Program-made: the position numbers and the translations under genes | The notes under the pieces: model-generated | Told to the model about the DNA's origin: nothing | Databases searched by the model: none | The model's input: only the letters and a program-made list of their open reading frames with translations | Assembly (NCBI GenBank): GCA_947453725.1 | Contig: CANGHH010000003.1 | Span: 300,543 to 364,542, forward strand | Direction: 5' to 3' | DNA length: 64,000 bases | Source of the DNA: Betaproteobacteria bacterium | Lineage (GTDB): Bacteria > Pseudomonadota > Gammaproteobacteria > Burkholderiales > Burkholderiaceae_C | Shown: one piece after another, positions 29,701 through 39,329 of the stretch | Position numbering within the stretch: the stretch's first letter is position 1 | Layout: each line of letters begins with the position of its first letter

Positions 29701-30705
29701 CGTTCGGCCTTTCAGGCGCTGGCGGTGTTGAAAGTTGCGTCGACGCGGCCCGCGCCTGCTGAGCCTGCCGGGCCCGCCGGTCTCACACCCGGTGGTGCGG
29801 TGGGCCGCGGCGTTCGAGCGGTCATCGAAGCCCCCAAGCCGGCGGTTGCCGCACCCGCTGCGCAACACACGGCCTGGACTTTCGGCGAACTGCCCGAGCT
29901 GATGGAAGTGCGGCGCGGCGCGCAGGTGCTGGTGGGCTTTCCGGCGCTGATCGACCGCGGCACCCATGTCGAGGTCGAAGTCTTCGACGAGCCCGAGCTG
30001 GCCGCCGCCCGCCACCGTGCCGGCCTGCGGCGGCTGGTGGCGCTGCAATTGAAGGAGCCGCTGAAGTTCCTGGAGAAGAACATCCCCGGCCTGACCGCGA
30101 TGGGCGGCGCCTATCTGCCGCTGGGTACCCTGGAAGAGCTGCGCACCCAGATCATCGAGGTGGCGTTGGACCGCGCCTTCCTGGCCGACCCGCTGCCCAC
30201 CGACGAACAGGCCTTCAAGCGTCGCCTCGATGAAGGCCGCGCGAGGCTGAACCTGATCGCGCAGGAAGTGGCGCGCCAGGCCGGCGCCGTGCTGGCCGAC
30301 TTCGCTGCTGCGTCGCGGAAATTGAAGGACAGCAAGCCGCCCAAGGACGTCGCCGACGACATCGCCGCGCAACTGCAGCGCCTGGTCGGCAAGCGCTTTC
30401 TGGTCACCACGGACTGGGCCGCGCTGTTGCACCTGCCGCGCTACCTGAAGGCCGTCGTGATGCGCCTGGACAAGCTGCGCAGCGAACCGGCGCGCGACGC
30501 CCAGCGCCTGGCCGAGTTGCGGCCGCTGGAGCAGCGCTGGGTGCGCCGCACCGTCGACCTGAAGGGCGCGCCGCACGCCCGCATGGACGAGTACCGCTGG
30601 CTGCTCGAAGAGTTGCGCGTCAGCCTGTTTGCGCAGGAACTGCGCACGCCGCAGCCGGTCAGCCCGAAGCGGCTCGACAAGGCCTGGGCGCAGATGGAAA
30701 GCTGA
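26794..30705 (+). CDS. hrpA: DEAH-box ATP-dependent RNA helicase HrpA
   Basis: HrpA is a large 3'-5' RNA helicase linked to mRNA processing and, in E. coli, to rescue of stalled ribosomes. The 1303-residue protein has Walker A GETGSGKTTQ, the DEAH box, SAT in VVTSATIDA, and motif VI QQRAGRCGR. The helicase-associated and OB-fold domains and the long HrpA-specific C-terminal region (DUF3418 type) follow. An Ala/Pro/Gly-rich insertion lies near residues 980-1025. Translation starts at GTG 26794; CATAAT ends nine bases earlier, suggesting a very short leader. Confidence 0.95.
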   Translation: MKPPRNGPPVSAAPIPPIHYPEALPVSARRDEIARAIRDNPVVIVCGETGSGKTTQLPKILLELGRGLGAGGKGLIGHTQPRRIAASSVAKRIADELQSPLGDVVGYKVRFQDRLQPGASVKLMTDGILLAETERDPLLRAYDTIIIDEAHERSLNIDFLLGYLRQLLPRRPDLKVVVTSATIDADRFAQHFASRHGPAPVIMVSGRLFPVEQRWRPFEDKRDFDQNDAIADAVDELWREGPGDILVFLPGEREIRDAADHLRRHLAQGHKGGPLPEVLPLYARLSPQEQDRVFEAGNGRRIVLATNVAETSLTVPGIRYVIDTGLARMKRYSWRTKVEQLQIEAISQAASQQRAGRCGRVANGICIRLYSETEFNGRPRFTDPEILRSSLAGVILRMKALRLGLVDEFPFIEPPPKKAIVDGYALLAELGAVDEDNELTPIGSELSRLPLDPRVGRMILEARRHEALTEVLIIASALSGQDVRDRPQEQAQTADQRHQPFDDEKSEFMGTLKLWAWIETGRGHAEPGAAPAQHPHKLTNRQQETRLRDSFISVRRVREWRDIHTQLHTVVAEHGWRLNTKPATYEQVHLSLLAGLLGNIGCKSDDEDWYLGARGIKFWRHPGANLSKKPGRWLVAAELVETTRLYGRGLAAIEPQWIPPLAGHLLKTQLLEPHWEKKAAEVVAMERATLYGIVIYNNRKVNFGNVDLPAAREIFIREALVGEEWETRLPFLAHNRKLIAQVQDLEHKARRQDVLVDDELIHAFYDQQLPRDVCSGASLERWFRDEVKKQPKLLQLTRDELMRHEAAGITTESFPRTVRLGGIDCPAVYLHEPGDAKDGITVTVPIYALNQVNEDRCEWLVPGMLQAKVLALIKTLHQRPRSRLVPLPEFAAEFCAQASNGAHGEGSLMDAVLKAVRDRTQLAVQRNDFKLEQLSPHLFMNFRVCDENGRQFGTGRDLAGLKAEFGAQARSAFQALAVLKVASTRPAPAEPAGPAGLTPGGAVGRGVRAVIEAPKPAVAAPAAQHTAWTFGELPELMEVRRGAQVLVGFPALIDRGTHVEVEVFDEPELAAARHRAGLRRLVALQLKEPLKFLEKNIPGLTAMGGAYLPLGTLEELRTQIIEVALDRAFLADPLPTDEQAFKRRLDEGRARLNLIAQEVARQAGAVLADFAAASRKLKDSKPPKDVADDIAAQLQRLVGKRFLVTTDWAALLHLPRYLKAVVMRLDKLRSEPARDAQRLAELRPLEQRWVRRTVDLKGAPHARMDEYRWLLEELRVSLFAQELRTPQPVSPKRLDKAWAQMES

Positions 30706-30735
30706 CGGCCTGGGCCGTGGCGCGTGCTGCGCCGT

Positions 30736-31449
30736 TCAGCGCAGCAGCGCCAGCGCGCGGTCCATGCCGCCTGTGGTGATCGACAGCATGGCCTGCTCCA
30801 GCACCGCCGGCTTGGGGTGGAAGGCGATCGACAGACCGGCGACGGCCATCATCGGCAGGTCGTTGGCGCCGTCGCCGACGGCGATGGTCTGCTCGGGCGC
30901 GATGCCCATCAGTTCGGCCACTTCGAGCAGCACGCGGCGCTTTTCCTGGCCATCGACCACCGTGCCCCAGGGCCGCGGCACCAACCCGCCGGTCAGGCGG
31001 TCGTCTTCGATGTCCAGCATGTTGGCGCGCGCGTAGTCGAGTCGCAGCCGGGTGCGTATGCGGTCGCTGAAGAAGGTGAAGCCGCCCGATACCAGCAGCG
31101 TCTTCAGCCCGGCAAGGCGGCACGCGTGAACGAAACTTTCCACGCCCGGGTTCAGCTGCAGGTGCTGCGCGTAGACCGCTTCCAGCGCGGCCAGCGGCAC
31201 ACCGCGCAAAAGCGCCAACCGTCGACGCAGGCTGTCTTCGTAGTTCGTGATCTCGCCGCGCATCGCGGCGTCGGTGATGGCCGCGACCTCGGCCTTGCGG
31301 CCGGCGGCCTCGGCGATCTCGTCCACGCATTCGATGTTGATCAGCGTCGAGTCCATGTCGAAGGCGACCAGCTTGAAGTCGGCCAGCTTCAGCGGCGGCG
31401 TGAAACCGCGGACGAAGAGGCCGGGCTCGACTTCGACCGCCGCCGTCAT
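30736..31449 (-). CDS. serB: Phosphoserine phosphatase
   Basis: SerB performs the last step of serine synthesis. The 237-residue HAD enzyme has the nucleophile motif [16 protein letters not shown] (second motif) and [11 protein letters not shown]. It lacks the N-terminal ACT-like domain of E. coli SerB, as is usual in betaproteobacteria. The ATG overlaps the mfd stop (ATGA), so serB depends on the mfd message. It converges on hrpA. Confidence 0.94.
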   Translation of the reverse strand: MTAAVEVEPGLFVRGFTPPLKLADFKLVAFDMDSTLINIECVDEIAEAAGRKAEVAAITDAAMRGEITNYEDSLRRRLALLRGVPLAALEAVYAQHLQLNPGVESFVHACRLAGLKTLLVSGGFTFFSDRIRTRLRLDYARANMLDIEDDRLTGGLVPRPWGTVVDGQEKRRVLLEVAELMGIAPEQTIAVGDGANDLPMMAVAGLSIAFHPKPAVLEQAMLSITTGGMDRALALLR

Positions 31450-34400
31450 GCGCCTGCCGCCAGCGGTTGACCCAGCGCCTTCAGCAGGTCGCGCAGGAAG
31501 TGCACGCGGTCGGCCGGCGCGGCGATTTCGCGGTCGACCCGCAGCTTGTCGTTGCCGACCAGTTTCACGGCGCGGTTCTTCTGCACCAGTTCGATGATGC
31601 GGCGCGGGTCGATCGGCGATTTGGCGCGGAAGGTGATGTTCATCAGCCTGGGTCCGGCGTCGATCTTCAGCACGCCGTAGGGTTTGGCCAGCACGCGCAG
31701 GCGGTGGGTGTCGAACAGCACCTGGCCCTGCGTCGGCAGGCGGCCGAAGCGGTCGGTGATCTCTTCCAGCAGCCGGTCGATCTGCTCGGGCTTTTCGGCC
31801 GACGCCAGGCGCTTGTAGAGGTTCAAGCGGGTGTGGACGTCGCCGCAGTAGGCGTCGGGCAGCAGCGCCGGCGAATGCAGGTTGATCTCGGTGGTGGCGC
31901 TCATCGGATTGAGCAAGTCGGGTTCGTGCCCCGCCTTCAGCGAGCGCACCGCTTCGCTGAGCATCTCGTTGTAGAGCTGGAAGCCGATCTCCATCATGTT
32001 GCCGCTCTGGTGCTCGCCGAGCATCTCGCCGGCACCGCGGATTTCCAGGTCGTGCATCGCCAGGTAGAAGCCGCTGCCCAGCTCTTCCATCGCCTGGATG
32101 GCGTCCAGCCGCTGCGCCGCCTGCTTGGTCAAGCCCTCGGTATCGGGCACCAGCAGGTAGGCGTAGGCCTGGTGGTGGCTGCGGCCGACGCGGCCGCGCA
32201 GCTGGTGCAGCTGCGCCAGGCCGAACTTGTCGGCGCGGCTGATGACGATGGTGTTCGCGCTGGGCACGTCGATGCCGGTCTCGATGATCGTCGAGCACAG
32301 CAACACGTTGTGGCGCTGGGCCACGAAGTCGCGCATCACGCTTTCCAGTTCGCGCTCGGCCATCTGGCCGTGGGCCACCGCAATGCGTGCTTCGGGCAGC
32401 AGTTCGAGCAGCTTCTGCCGCCGGTTCTCGATGGTCTCGACCTCGTTGTGCAGGAAGTAGACCTGACCGCCGCGTTTCAGTTCGCGCAGCACGGCTTCGC
32501 GGATCACGCTGTTGCCCTCGTTGCGCACGAAGGTCTTGATGGCCAGCCGGCGCTGCGGCGCGGTGGCGATGACGCTCAGGTCGCGCAGCCCTTCCAGCGC
32601 CATGCCCAGGGTGCGCGGGATTGGCGTGGCGGTCAGCGTCAGCACGTCGACCTCGGCGCGCAGCGCCTTCATCGCTTCCTTGTGGCGCACGCCGAAGCGG
32701 TGTTCCTCGTCGACCACCAGCAGGCCCAGGCGCTTGAACTTGACGTCGCTGGAGAGCAGCTTGTGGGTGCCGACGACGATGTCCACGGTGCCGTCGGCGA
32801 TGCCCTCGATGGCCTGCTTGACCTCCTTGGGTGAACGGAAGCGTGACAGTTCGGCGATCTTCACGGGCCATTTGCCGAAGCGGTCGGTCAGGGTCTGGAA
32901 ATGCTGTTCGGCCAGCAGCGTGGTCGGCGCCAGGATCGCCACCTGCTTGCCGCCGTGCACGGCCACGAAGGCGGCGCGCAACGCCACTTCGGTCTTGCCG
33001 AAACCGACATCGCCGCAGACCAGGCGGTCCATCGGCTTGGGGCTGACCATGTCCTGGATCACGGCGTGGATGGCGGCGCGCTGGTCGGCGGTTTCCTCGA
33101 AGCCGAAACTGGTCGCGAAGGCCTCGTAGTCCTGCGGGCTGAAGCGGTGGGCGAAGCCTTCGCGGGCGGCGCGGCGGGCGTAGAGGTTCAGCAGCTCGGC
33201 GGCGGTGTCGCGCACCTGCTCGGCGGCCTTGCGCTTGGCCTTGTCCCACTGATTCGATCCGAGCCGGTGCAGTGGCGCCTCGTCGGCGCTGACCCCGGTG
33301 TAGCGGCCGATCAGGTGCAGCGCCGCCACCGGCACGTAGAGGGTGGCCTTGTCGGCGTATTCCAGGTGCAGGAACTCGGAAGCCCCTTCGCCGAGGTCGA
33401 TGCTGATCAGCCCCATGTAGCGGCCGATGCCGTGGTTCAGGTGCACGACGGGGTCGCCGACCTTGAGCTCGGACAGGTCCTTGATCAGCGCCTCGACGCT
33501 GCTGGTCTGCTCCTGCTTGCGCCGCTTGCGGGCCTGCGGCGTCGTCGCAAACAGCTCGGTCTCGGTGACGAACTGGATCGAAATCTTCTGTTCGGGTTCC
33601 AGCCAGTGGAAGCCCTCGGCGAGCGGGTTGGTGGCGATGGCCACTTTTTCCGGACCGGTGACGAATGCTGCCAGCGTGTCGACGCTGGGCACCGCGATGC
33701 CGTGGTCGCGCAGCAGCTCGAGCAGGCTCTCCCGGCGGCCTTCGCTCTCGGCCACCAGCAGCACGCGGTGCGCCGTGGCCTGGATGTGCTTTTCCAGCGT
33801 GCCCAGCGGGTCGGTGGCGCCGCGGTCGATGCTGAGGTCGGGCAGCGGGCGCGCCCAGGCGGTGGGTTCCACGCCGCGCAGCGACAGCGTGGCGTGTGGC
33901 GCGGTGCGGCCGAAGAATTCCTCGGCCGGCATGAACAGCACCGGCGGCGGCAGGATCGGCCGCTCGGGGTCGTGCTGCAGGAAGCGGTGGCGTTCTCGGG
34001 TGTCGGTCCAGAAGGCTTCCAGCGCCTCGTCGACCTTGCCGTGCAGCACCAGCGCGGAAGGGTGGTCGCCGCCCGCGTCCAGGTAGTCGAAGATCGTGCC
34101 GGGGCTGTCGAAGAACAGCGGCAGGTAGTACTCGATGCCGCCGCCAGCGATGCCCTGCGCCATGTCCTTGTACAGGCGGCAACGCGTCGGGTCGCCCTCG
34201 ATCTGTTCGCGCCAGCGCGCGCGGAAAGCGGTGCGCGCGGCCTCGTCCATCGGGAACTCGCGGCCGGGCAGCAGGCGCACTTCGGGCACCGGGTAGAGGC
34301 TGCGCTGGGTATCCGGGTCGAAGGTGCGGATGCTGTCGACCTCGTCGCCGAACAGGTCGACGCGGTAGGGCACCAGGCTGCCCATCGGGAACAGGTCGAT

Positions 34401-34901
34401 CAGCCCGCCGCGCACGGCATATTCACCGGGGCTGACGACCTGACTGACGTGCTGGTAGCCGGCCAGCGTCAACTGGCCCTTCAACTTCGCTTCGTCGAGC
34501 TTGGATTTCTGCTTGAACTGGAAGGTGGTGCCGGCCAGGAAGCTGGGCGGCGAGATGCGGTTCAGCGCCGTCGCGGCGGGCATCAGCACCACGTCGACGT
34601 CCCTGGTGTGGATGCGCCACAGCGTGGCCAGGCGTTCGCTGATCAGGTCCTGGTGCGGGCTGAAGGTGTCGTAGGGCAGGGTCTCCCAGTCGGGGAAGAC
34701 GGCGACCCGCAGCCCGGGCTCGAAGAAAGGGATTTCACCGGCCAGCCGCGTGCTGTCGGACGGCTCGGCGGTGAAGATGGCCAGCACGCGCTGCTTGTCC
34801 GCATGCTGCCGCGCCAGGCGGGCCAGCTGCAGGGCGTCGCCCGAACCGGTGGGGCGGGGCAGCGTGTAGCGCTGGCCGTTGGGGATGTGGGGAAGTTGCA
34901 T
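31446..34901 (-). CDS. mfd: Transcription-repair coupling factor Mfd
   Basis: Mfd removes RNA polymerase stalled at DNA lesions and recruits UvrA. The 1151-residue protein has the UvrB-homology region ([20 protein letters not shown]), the RNA-polymerase-interaction domain ([14 protein letters not shown]), the RecG-like motor with [11 protein letters not shown] and DEEHRFGV, motif [11 protein letters not shown], and a C-terminal regulatory domain. ATG 34901 gives the usual N-terminus. It is divergent from ispD. Confidence 0.97.
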   Translation of the reverse strand: MQLPHIPNGQRYTLPRPTGSGDALQLARLARQHADKQRVLAIFTAEPSDSTRLAGEIPFFEPGLRVAVFPDWETLPYDTFSPHQDLISERLATLWRIHTRDVDVVLMPAATALNRISPPSFLAGTTFQFKQKSKLDEAKLKGQLTLAGYQHVSQVVSPGEYAVRGGLIDLFPMGSLVPYRVDLFGDEVDSIRTFDPDTQRSLYPVPEVRLLPGREFPMDEAARTAFRARWREQIEGDPTRCRLYKDMAQGIAGGGIEYYLPLFFDSPGTIFDYLDAGGDHPSALVLHGKVDEALEAFWTDTRERHRFLQHDPERPILPPPVLFMPAEEFFGRTAPHATLSLRGVEPTAWARPLPDLSIDRGATDPLGTLEKHIQATAHRVLLVAESEGRRESLLELLRDHGIAVPSVDTLAAFVTGPEKVAIATNPLAEGFHWLEPEQKISIQFVTETELFATTPQARKRRKQEQTSSVEALIKDLSELKVGDPVVHLNHGIGRYMGLISIDLGEGASEFLHLEYADKATLYVPVAALHLIGRYTGVSADEAPLHRLGSNQWDKAKRKAAEQVRDTAAELLNLYARRAAREGFAHRFSPQDYEAFATSFGFEETADQRAAIHAVIQDMVSPKPMDRLVCGDVGFGKTEVALRAAFVAVHGGKQVAILAPTTLLAEQHFQTLTDRFGKWPVKIAELSRFRSPKEVKQAIEGIADGTVDIVVGTHKLLSSDVKFKRLGLLVVDEEHRFGVRHKEAMKALRAEVDVLTLTATPIPRTLGMALEGLRDLSVIATAPQRRLAIKTFVRNEGNSVIREAVLRELKRGGQVYFLHNEVETIENRRQKLLELLPEARIAVAHGQMAERELESVMRDFVAQRHNVLLCSTIIETGIDVPSANTIVISRADKFGLAQLHQLRGRVGRSHHQAYAYLLVPDTEGLTKQAAQRLDAIQAMEELGSGFYLAMHDLEIRGAGEMLGEHQSGNMMEIGFQLYNEMLSEAVRSLKAGHEPDLLNPMSATTEINLHSPALLPDAYCGDVHTRLNLYKRLASAEKPEQIDRLLEEITDRFGRLPTQGQVLFDTHRLRVLAKPYGVLKIDAGPRLMNITFRAKSPIDPRRIIELVQKNRAVKLVGNDKLRVDREIAAPADRVHFLRDLLKALGQPLAAGA

Positions 34902-35024
34902 CGAGCCGAAAAATCGAACCGCAAAAAGCAAACCGCCCCGGCCGGCTTGCTGGCGGGGTGGCAAGGGGTCGTCCAGCGGGGCGTGAACCGGGGCGTGAGG
35001 GCCTCGATTCTAGAATCCGGCGCC

Positions 35025-35732
35025 ATGTCATCCGTGCCCCGCTGTTTTGCCCTCGTGCCCTGCGCTGGTGTGGGCCTGCGCGCCGGCGTCGGCGGGCCCA
35101 AGCAGTACGCCAGCCTGCGCGGGCGGCCTGTGGTGGTGCACACGCTGTCGGCGCTGGCCGCCGTTCCCCGGCTGAGCGCGACGCTGGTGGTGCTGGCGCC
35201 CGACGACCAGGTCTTCGAAAGCCAGGCGCCAGGCTACGTCGGCGAACGGGGCTGGGTCGCTCGCTGCGGCGGGGCCAGCCGCGCCGACAGCGTCAGCGCA
35301 GGCCTGCTGGCGCTGCGCGAACACGGTGCGCAGGACGCCGACTGGGTGCTGGTGCATGACGCCGCGCGCTGCCTTTTGCAGCCGGCCTGGGTCGACCGTC
35401 TGATCGACGCCTGCCTGGACGATGCGGTGGGCGGCCTGCTGGCCTTGCCGCTGGCCGACACGCTGAAGCAGGCCGACGCCAGCGGGCAGGTCGTGGCCAC
35501 GCTGGACCGCAGCGCCAAGTGGCTGGCGCAGACACCGCAGATGTTCCGCCTGGGGCTGCTGCAGCGCGCGCTGGCGCAGGCCGGCGCGGCCGGCAGCACG
35601 GTCACCGACGAATCCAGCGCCGTCGAAGCGCTGGGCCTGTTGCCGCGCCTGGTGGCCGGCGACATCGAGAATTTCAAACTCACCTGGCCGGCCGATTTCG
35701 CGCTGGCCGCCCGCCTGCTGGGCACAAGATGA
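35025..35732 (+). CDS. ispD: 2-C-methyl-D-erythritol 4-phosphate cytidylyltransferase
   Basis: IspD makes CDP-methylerythritol in the MEP isoprenoid pathway. The 235-residue protein shows the nucleotidyltransferase start [19 protein letters not shown] with the basic loop, VLVHDAARC for the metal/substrate site, [16 protein letters not shown], and [17 protein letters not shown] ends eight bases before the ATG, pointing to a nearly leaderless message. It is followed by ispF with a 4-base overlap. Confidence 0.96.
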   Translation: MSSVPRCFALVPCAGVGLRAGVGGPKQYASLRGRPVVVHTLSALAAVPRLSATLVVLAPDDQVFESQAPGYVGERGWVARCGGASRADSVSAGLLALREHGAQDADWVLVHDAARCLLQPAWVDRLIDACLDDAVGGLLALPLADTLKQADASGQVVATLDRSAKWLAQTPQMFRLGLLQRALAQAGAAGSTVTDESSAVEALGLLPRLVAGDIENFKLTWPADFALAARLLGTR

Positions 35733-36232
35733 AAGAAGCGATGACCCTGCCAACGATGCGCATCGGCGAGGGCTGGGACACCCACCAGCTGGTCACCGGC
35801 CGGCCTCTGGTGCTGGGCGGCGTGACGATCCCGCACAGCCACGGCCTGCTCGGCCATTCCGACGCCGACGCGCTGCTGCACGCCATCACGGACGCGCTGC
35901 TCGGCGCAGCTGCTCTGGGCGACATTGGCCGCCATTTCCCCGACACCGCCGCCGAGTTCAAGGGCGCCGATTCGCTCCGGCTGCTGCAGGAAGCCGCACG
36001 CCGCGTGGCGGCCGCCGGCTACGCCATCGTCAACATCGACAGCACCATCGTCGCGCAGGCGCCGAAGCTGGCGCCGCACATCCCGGCGATGTGCGCGCGC
36101 ATCGCGACGGCGCTGGGGCTGGACCTCGACGCGGTCAACGTCAAGGCCAAGACGGCTGAAAAGATGGGCCCGGTCGGCGAGGGGCTGGCGATCGAGGCGC
36201 GGGCGGTCTGTCTGCTGGTGCGCCGCGCCTGA
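35729..36232 (+). CDS. ispF: 2-C-methyl-D-erythritol 2,4-cyclodiphosphate synthase
   Basis: IspF forms the cyclic diphosphate of the MEP pathway. The 167-residue protein has the zinc ligands in GWDTHQL and [11 protein letters not shown], the HSDAD motif, and [18 protein letters not shown] 35729 overlaps the ispD stop; ATG 35741 is preceded by AAGAAG and is an alternative, costing four residues. The ispD-ispF arrangement is conserved. Confidence 0.95.
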   Translation: MKEAMTLPTMRIGEGWDTHQLVTGRPLVLGGVTIPHSHGLLGHSDADALLHAITDALLGAAALGDIGRHFPDTAAEFKGADSLRLLQEAARRVAAAGYAIVNIDSTIVAQAPKLAPHIPAMCARIATALGLDLDAVNVKAKTAEKMGPVGEGLAIEARAVCLLVRRA

Positions 36233-36258
36233 CGAGGCTGCACGCGGCGCACGGCCGC

Positions 36259-37629
36259 TCAGGGCGCGCGCTTCAGCCGCAAGTGCGCCACCAGCCCGCC
36301 GTCGGCTGCATTGGCCAACTCCAGGCTGCCACCCATGCGCTGCATGGCCTTGTCGACGATGGCCAGCCCGAGGCCGGCGCCGGTGGCCGCGGTGCGCGCG
36401 GCGTCGCCGCGGAAGAAGGGCGTCGTCAGCTGGGGCAGCTTTTCGGGGCTGACGCCCGGGCCGCGGTCGCGCACGCTGATGATGATCCAGGGTCCGGTCT
36501 TCTGCGCCGTGACCACCACATCGGCGACGCCGGTGTAGGTGCCGCGGCCATAGCGGCGGGCGTTCTCGAACAAGTTCAGGAAGACGCGGCCGAGCTCGGT
36601 CTCGTCGGCCAACACCGCCAGGTCCGCGGGCAGTTTCAGGCTGATCTGGATCTGCCCGGGCTCCCGGAAGACGGCGGCCTCGCGGGCGGCCAGCGGGGCC
36701 ACGTCGACCGGGCGAACCTGGCTTTCACCCGGCCGCGCGTAGTCCATGAACTTGTCGATGATGGCGTCGAGCTGGTCGATGTCCAGCGCCATATTGGTCT
36801 TGGCTTCTTCGTCGGACACGCTCATTTCGGTTTCCAGCCGCAGGCGGGCCAGTGGCGTTCGCAGGTCGTGGCTGATGCCGGCCAGCATCACCGCGCGGTC
36901 TTCCTCGACGCGCGCCAGTTCGCGGGCCATGCGGTTGAAGCCCATGTTGACTTCGCGGATCTCGCTGGTCAGCGTGTTCTCGTCGAGCCGCGAATCGAGG
37001 TCGCCTTCGCGGATGCGGCTGGCCGCGAAGGACAGCTGCCGCAGCGGTCGGTTGATCAGGCTGGCGATGGCCACCGAGGCCAGCAGGGTGGCGGCCAGCG
37101 CGATGCCGGTCCAGGCCATCCAGCTGCTCGTGTTCGGTCCGCCGGCGTGCTCGGCATCGGCCTGCAGCCAGTAGCGGTCACCGGCGACGGCGAAGCCCAC
37201 CCACAAGCCAGGCTGACCGTTGACGCTGCGCGCCACGCTGGCGCCGGGGCCGAGCAGGCCGCGCAACTGCTGGCTGAGCAGCCGCGTGTAGCGGTCGGAC
37301 TCCAGGCTTTCCCAGCGGTCGGCCGCCGCACGCGGCACCACCCGCGTGTCGGCCGGCGCACCCAGGTCCTTCACCAGGGCGGCCAGCTGGGGGCCGCTGG
37401 CGTGCTGAAGCGCGGTGCTGGCCAGGGTCACCAGCCCGGCTGTCTGCCGGGCGGCCTGGGCCGCACGCGGCTCCAGTTCGAGGGCGCGCAAGGTCTGCAT
37501 CCAGGCGAAGACGCCGCCCGTCAGCAGGATGGCCAGCAGGCAGAAGGTACGCCAGAACAGGGTCAGGCCGAGCGCCGTGCGGCGCCGCGGCCCGAAGGCG
37601 CTGGACAGGCTGAGGCGGTTCGGGCTCAG
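36259..37629 (-). CDS. envZ: EnvZ-type sensor histidine kinase (probable CTG start)
   Basis: The sensor partner of OmpR. Visible parts are a first membrane helix (TLFWRTFCLLAILLTGGVF), a periplasmic region of about 110 residues, a second helix, HAMP, the HisKA box GISHDLRTPLARLR and a HATPase with N, G1 and G2 boxes. The first ATG (37500) lies after the first helix and would leave a protein unable to anchor normally. Upstream, the frame has no ATG, GTG or TTG, but CTG 37629 overlaps the ompR stop (CTGA) exactly where a coupled start is expected. With that start the protein has 456 residues. The kinase identity is certain; the start is inferred. Confidence 0.85.
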   Translation of the reverse strand: MSPNRLSLSSAFGPRRRTALGLTLFWRTFCLLAILLTGGVFAWMQTLRALELEPRAAQAARQTAGLVTLASTALQHASGPQLAALVKDLGAPADTRVVPRAAADRWESLESDRYTRLLSQQLRGLLGPGASVARSVNGQPGLWVGFAVAGDRYWLQADAEHAGGPNTSSWMAWTGIALAATLLASVAIASLINRPLRQLSFAASRIREGDLDSRLDENTLTSEIREVNMGFNRMARELARVEEDRAVMLAGISHDLRTPLARLRLETEMSVSDEEAKTNMALDIDQLDAIIDKFMDYARPGESQVRPVDVAPLAAREAAVFREPGQIQISLKLPADLAVLADETELGRVFLNLFENARRYGRGTYTGVADVVVTAQKTGPWIIISVRDRGPGVSPEKLPQLTTPFFRGDAARTAATGAGLGLAIVDKAMQRMGGSLELANAADGGLVAHLRLKRAP

Positions 37630-38360
37630 TGGGCACCGTCCGGCACGAAGACATAGCCGACGCCCCAGACCGTCTGGATGTAGCGCGGCTGTGCCGGGTC
37701 GGGTTCGAGCATCTTGCGCAGGCGCGAGATCTGCACGTCCAGGCTGCGGTCGAAGGGTTCGAATTCACGGCCGCGGGCCAACTGCGCCAGCTTGTCGCGG
37801 CTGAGCGGCTGCCGGGGGTGGCGCACCAGGGCCTTCAGCATGCTGAATTCACCGGTGGTCAGGGCGATCTGCTCGCCGTCCTTCGACAGCCGGCGCAGCG
37901 ACAGGTCGAACTCGAAGGGCCCGAAGTTCACGATCTGCGCCTCCTTCGACGGCGCGCCGGGCGCTTCCTGTGCCGGCCGGCGCCGCAGCACGGCGTGGAT
38001 GCGGGCCAGCAGTTCACGCGGGTTGAAGGGCTTGGGCAGGTAGTCGTCGGCACCGACTTCGAGGCCCACGATGCGGTCGACGTCCTCGACCTTGGCGGTC
38101 AGCATGATGATGGGCGTGATGTCGTTGGCGGCGCGCAGCCGGCGGCAGATCGACAGACCGTCCTCGCCGGGCAGCATCAGGTCCAGCACGATCAGGTCCA
38201 CCGTGTCGCGGGTCAGCACGCGGTTCAACGCCTTGGCGTCTTCGGCCAGCAGCACGTCGAAGCCCTCTTGCGACAGGTAGCGCCGCAGCAGGTCGCGGAT
38301 CCGGGCATCGTCGTCGACCACCAGGATGCGGTCGGCGCGGGCGCTTGCGGTTGCGTTCAT
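37626..38360 (-). CDS. ompR: OmpR-type response regulator
   Basis: A 244-residue two-component regulator. The receiver has the acidic pocket VVDDD, phospho-acceptor Asp60 in IVLDLMLPGEDG and Lys in YLPKPF. The C-terminal winged helix (FEFDLSLRRLSKDG, SLDVQISRLRKML, IQTVWGVGYVF) fits OmpR itself rather than PhoB. GGAG lies ahead of ATG 38360. It is the first gene of ompR-envZ. A 12-base inverted repeat in the upstream gap contains GTAACA-type sequence, so autoregulation is plausible. Confidence 0.93.
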   Translation of the reverse strand: MNATASARADRILVVDDDARIRDLLRRYLSQEGFDVLLAEDAKALNRVLTRDTVDLIVLDLMLPGEDGLSICRRLRAANDITPIIMLTAKVEDVDRIVGLEVGADDYLPKPFNPRELLARIHAVLRRRPAQEAPGAPSKEAQIVNFGPFEFDLSLRRLSKDGEQIALTTGEFSMLKALVRHPRQPLSRDKLAQLARGREFEPFDRSLDVQISRLRKMLEPDPAQPRYIQTVWGVGYVFVPDGAH

Positions 38361-38370
38361 ACGCGGCTCC

Positions 38371-38444
38371 AGAGATGTAACAGCAGCATTGTGAGGGCCT
38401 GCCCACCTTGATTTTCGACCGCACTCGTGACCTGTTACATCTCT
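38371..38444. promoter_or_regulatory. Divergent ompR/SIMPL control region with 12-bp inverted repeat
   Basis: AGAGATGTAACA (38371-38382) and its exact complement TGTTACATCTCT (38433-38444) flank 50 bases between ompR and the SIMPL gene. Read outward, each gene is preceded by CTGTTACATCTCT. The TGTAACA core resembles half-sites bound by OmpR in enterobacteria. The arms may be duplicated promoter cores or regulator sites. Confidence 0.55.
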
Positions 38445-38501
38445 TTCAGTGGATGATGGGGCACCGTTTCGGCATCCCGCCGAAGCGCATCGAGGAACGC
38501 C

Positions 38502-39260
38502 ATGACCCCGTCTATCTGGCTGCGCTGGTCCACCGGTCTGCGCCGTGCTGCGGTCTGCGGGGCCGTGGCGTTGGCCGGCAGCGCCGCCGCGCAGGTGCTG
38601 TCGCCGCCGCAGAACCTTGTCACGCTGAACGCCACGGCGACGCAGGAGGTGGTCAAGGACTGGCTGACGGTGGTGTTTTCGACGACCCGCGACGGCGTCG
38701 ACGCCGCGGCCGTCCAGACCCAGTTGCGGCAGGCCCTGGACAGCGCGCTGACCGAGGCGCGCAAGCTGGCCAGGCCGGGGCAGGTCGAATTGCAGACGGG
38801 TGCGTTTTCGCTGTTTCCGCGCTACGCGCCGGCCTCGCCCAGGCAGGGCGCGGCGGCCATCCCGGGTGGCATCGTCGGCTGGCAGGGCAGCACCGAGCTG
38901 GTCGTTGAAGGCCGCGACTTGCAGGCCATCGCGCAACTGACGGCGCGCATCCAGAGCCTGAGCATCGCGCGGGTCGGCAGTTCGCTGTCGCGCGAGGCAC
39001 GGCAGAAGGTGGAAGGTGATGTCACGGCGCAGGCCATCGACCGCTTTCGTGCCCGCGCCGATGCCGTGACGCGGCAGTTCGGTTACACCGATTACACCGT
39101 GCGCGAGGTCGCGGTGTCGTCGGAGCTGCCGCAGGGCGCGCCGATGGTCTTTGCCCGCCAGATGGCGGTGCGCGGCGGCGGCGAAGAGGCCGCCTTGCCG
39201 GTCGAAGCCGGCAAGGCCACGGTGGCGGTCAGCGTCAGCGGCAGCGTGCAGATGAAATAG
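38502..39260 (+). CDS. SIMPL-domain (DUF541) periplasmic protein
   Basis: A 252-residue exported protein with a signal peptide (basic N-terminus, hydrophobic core, cleavage near GSAAAQ at about residue 31). A SIMPL/DUF541 domain follows (NLVTLNATATQEVVKDWLTV, then VGSSLSREARQKVEGDVTAQAI). SIMPL proteins such as E. coli YggE are linked to oxidative stress but lack a defined activity. It is divergent from ompR across a shared control region. Confidence 0.8.
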   Translation: MTPSIWLRWSTGLRRAAVCGAVALAGSAAAQVLSPPQNLVTLNATATQEVVKDWLTVVFSTTRDGVDAAAVQTQLRQALDSALTEARKLARPGQVELQTGAFSLFPRYAPASPRQGAAAIPGGIVGWQGSTELVVEGRDLQAIAQLTARIQSLSIARVGSSLSREARQKVEGDVTAQAIDRFRARADAVTRQFGYTDYTVREVAVSSELPQGAPMVFARQMAVRGGGEEAALPVEAGKATVAVSVSGSVQMK

Positions 39261-39329
39261 CCGGCGGGCTCGGCAGGGCCGGTTGATACGATGCCAGCCC
39301 GGCAACCGCATCCGCCCGTGACGCCCACC

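Noticed and set aside
26638..30576. 1300-residue minus-strand frame opposite hrpA
   Set aside because: Antisense shadow; all helicase motifs are on the plus strand.
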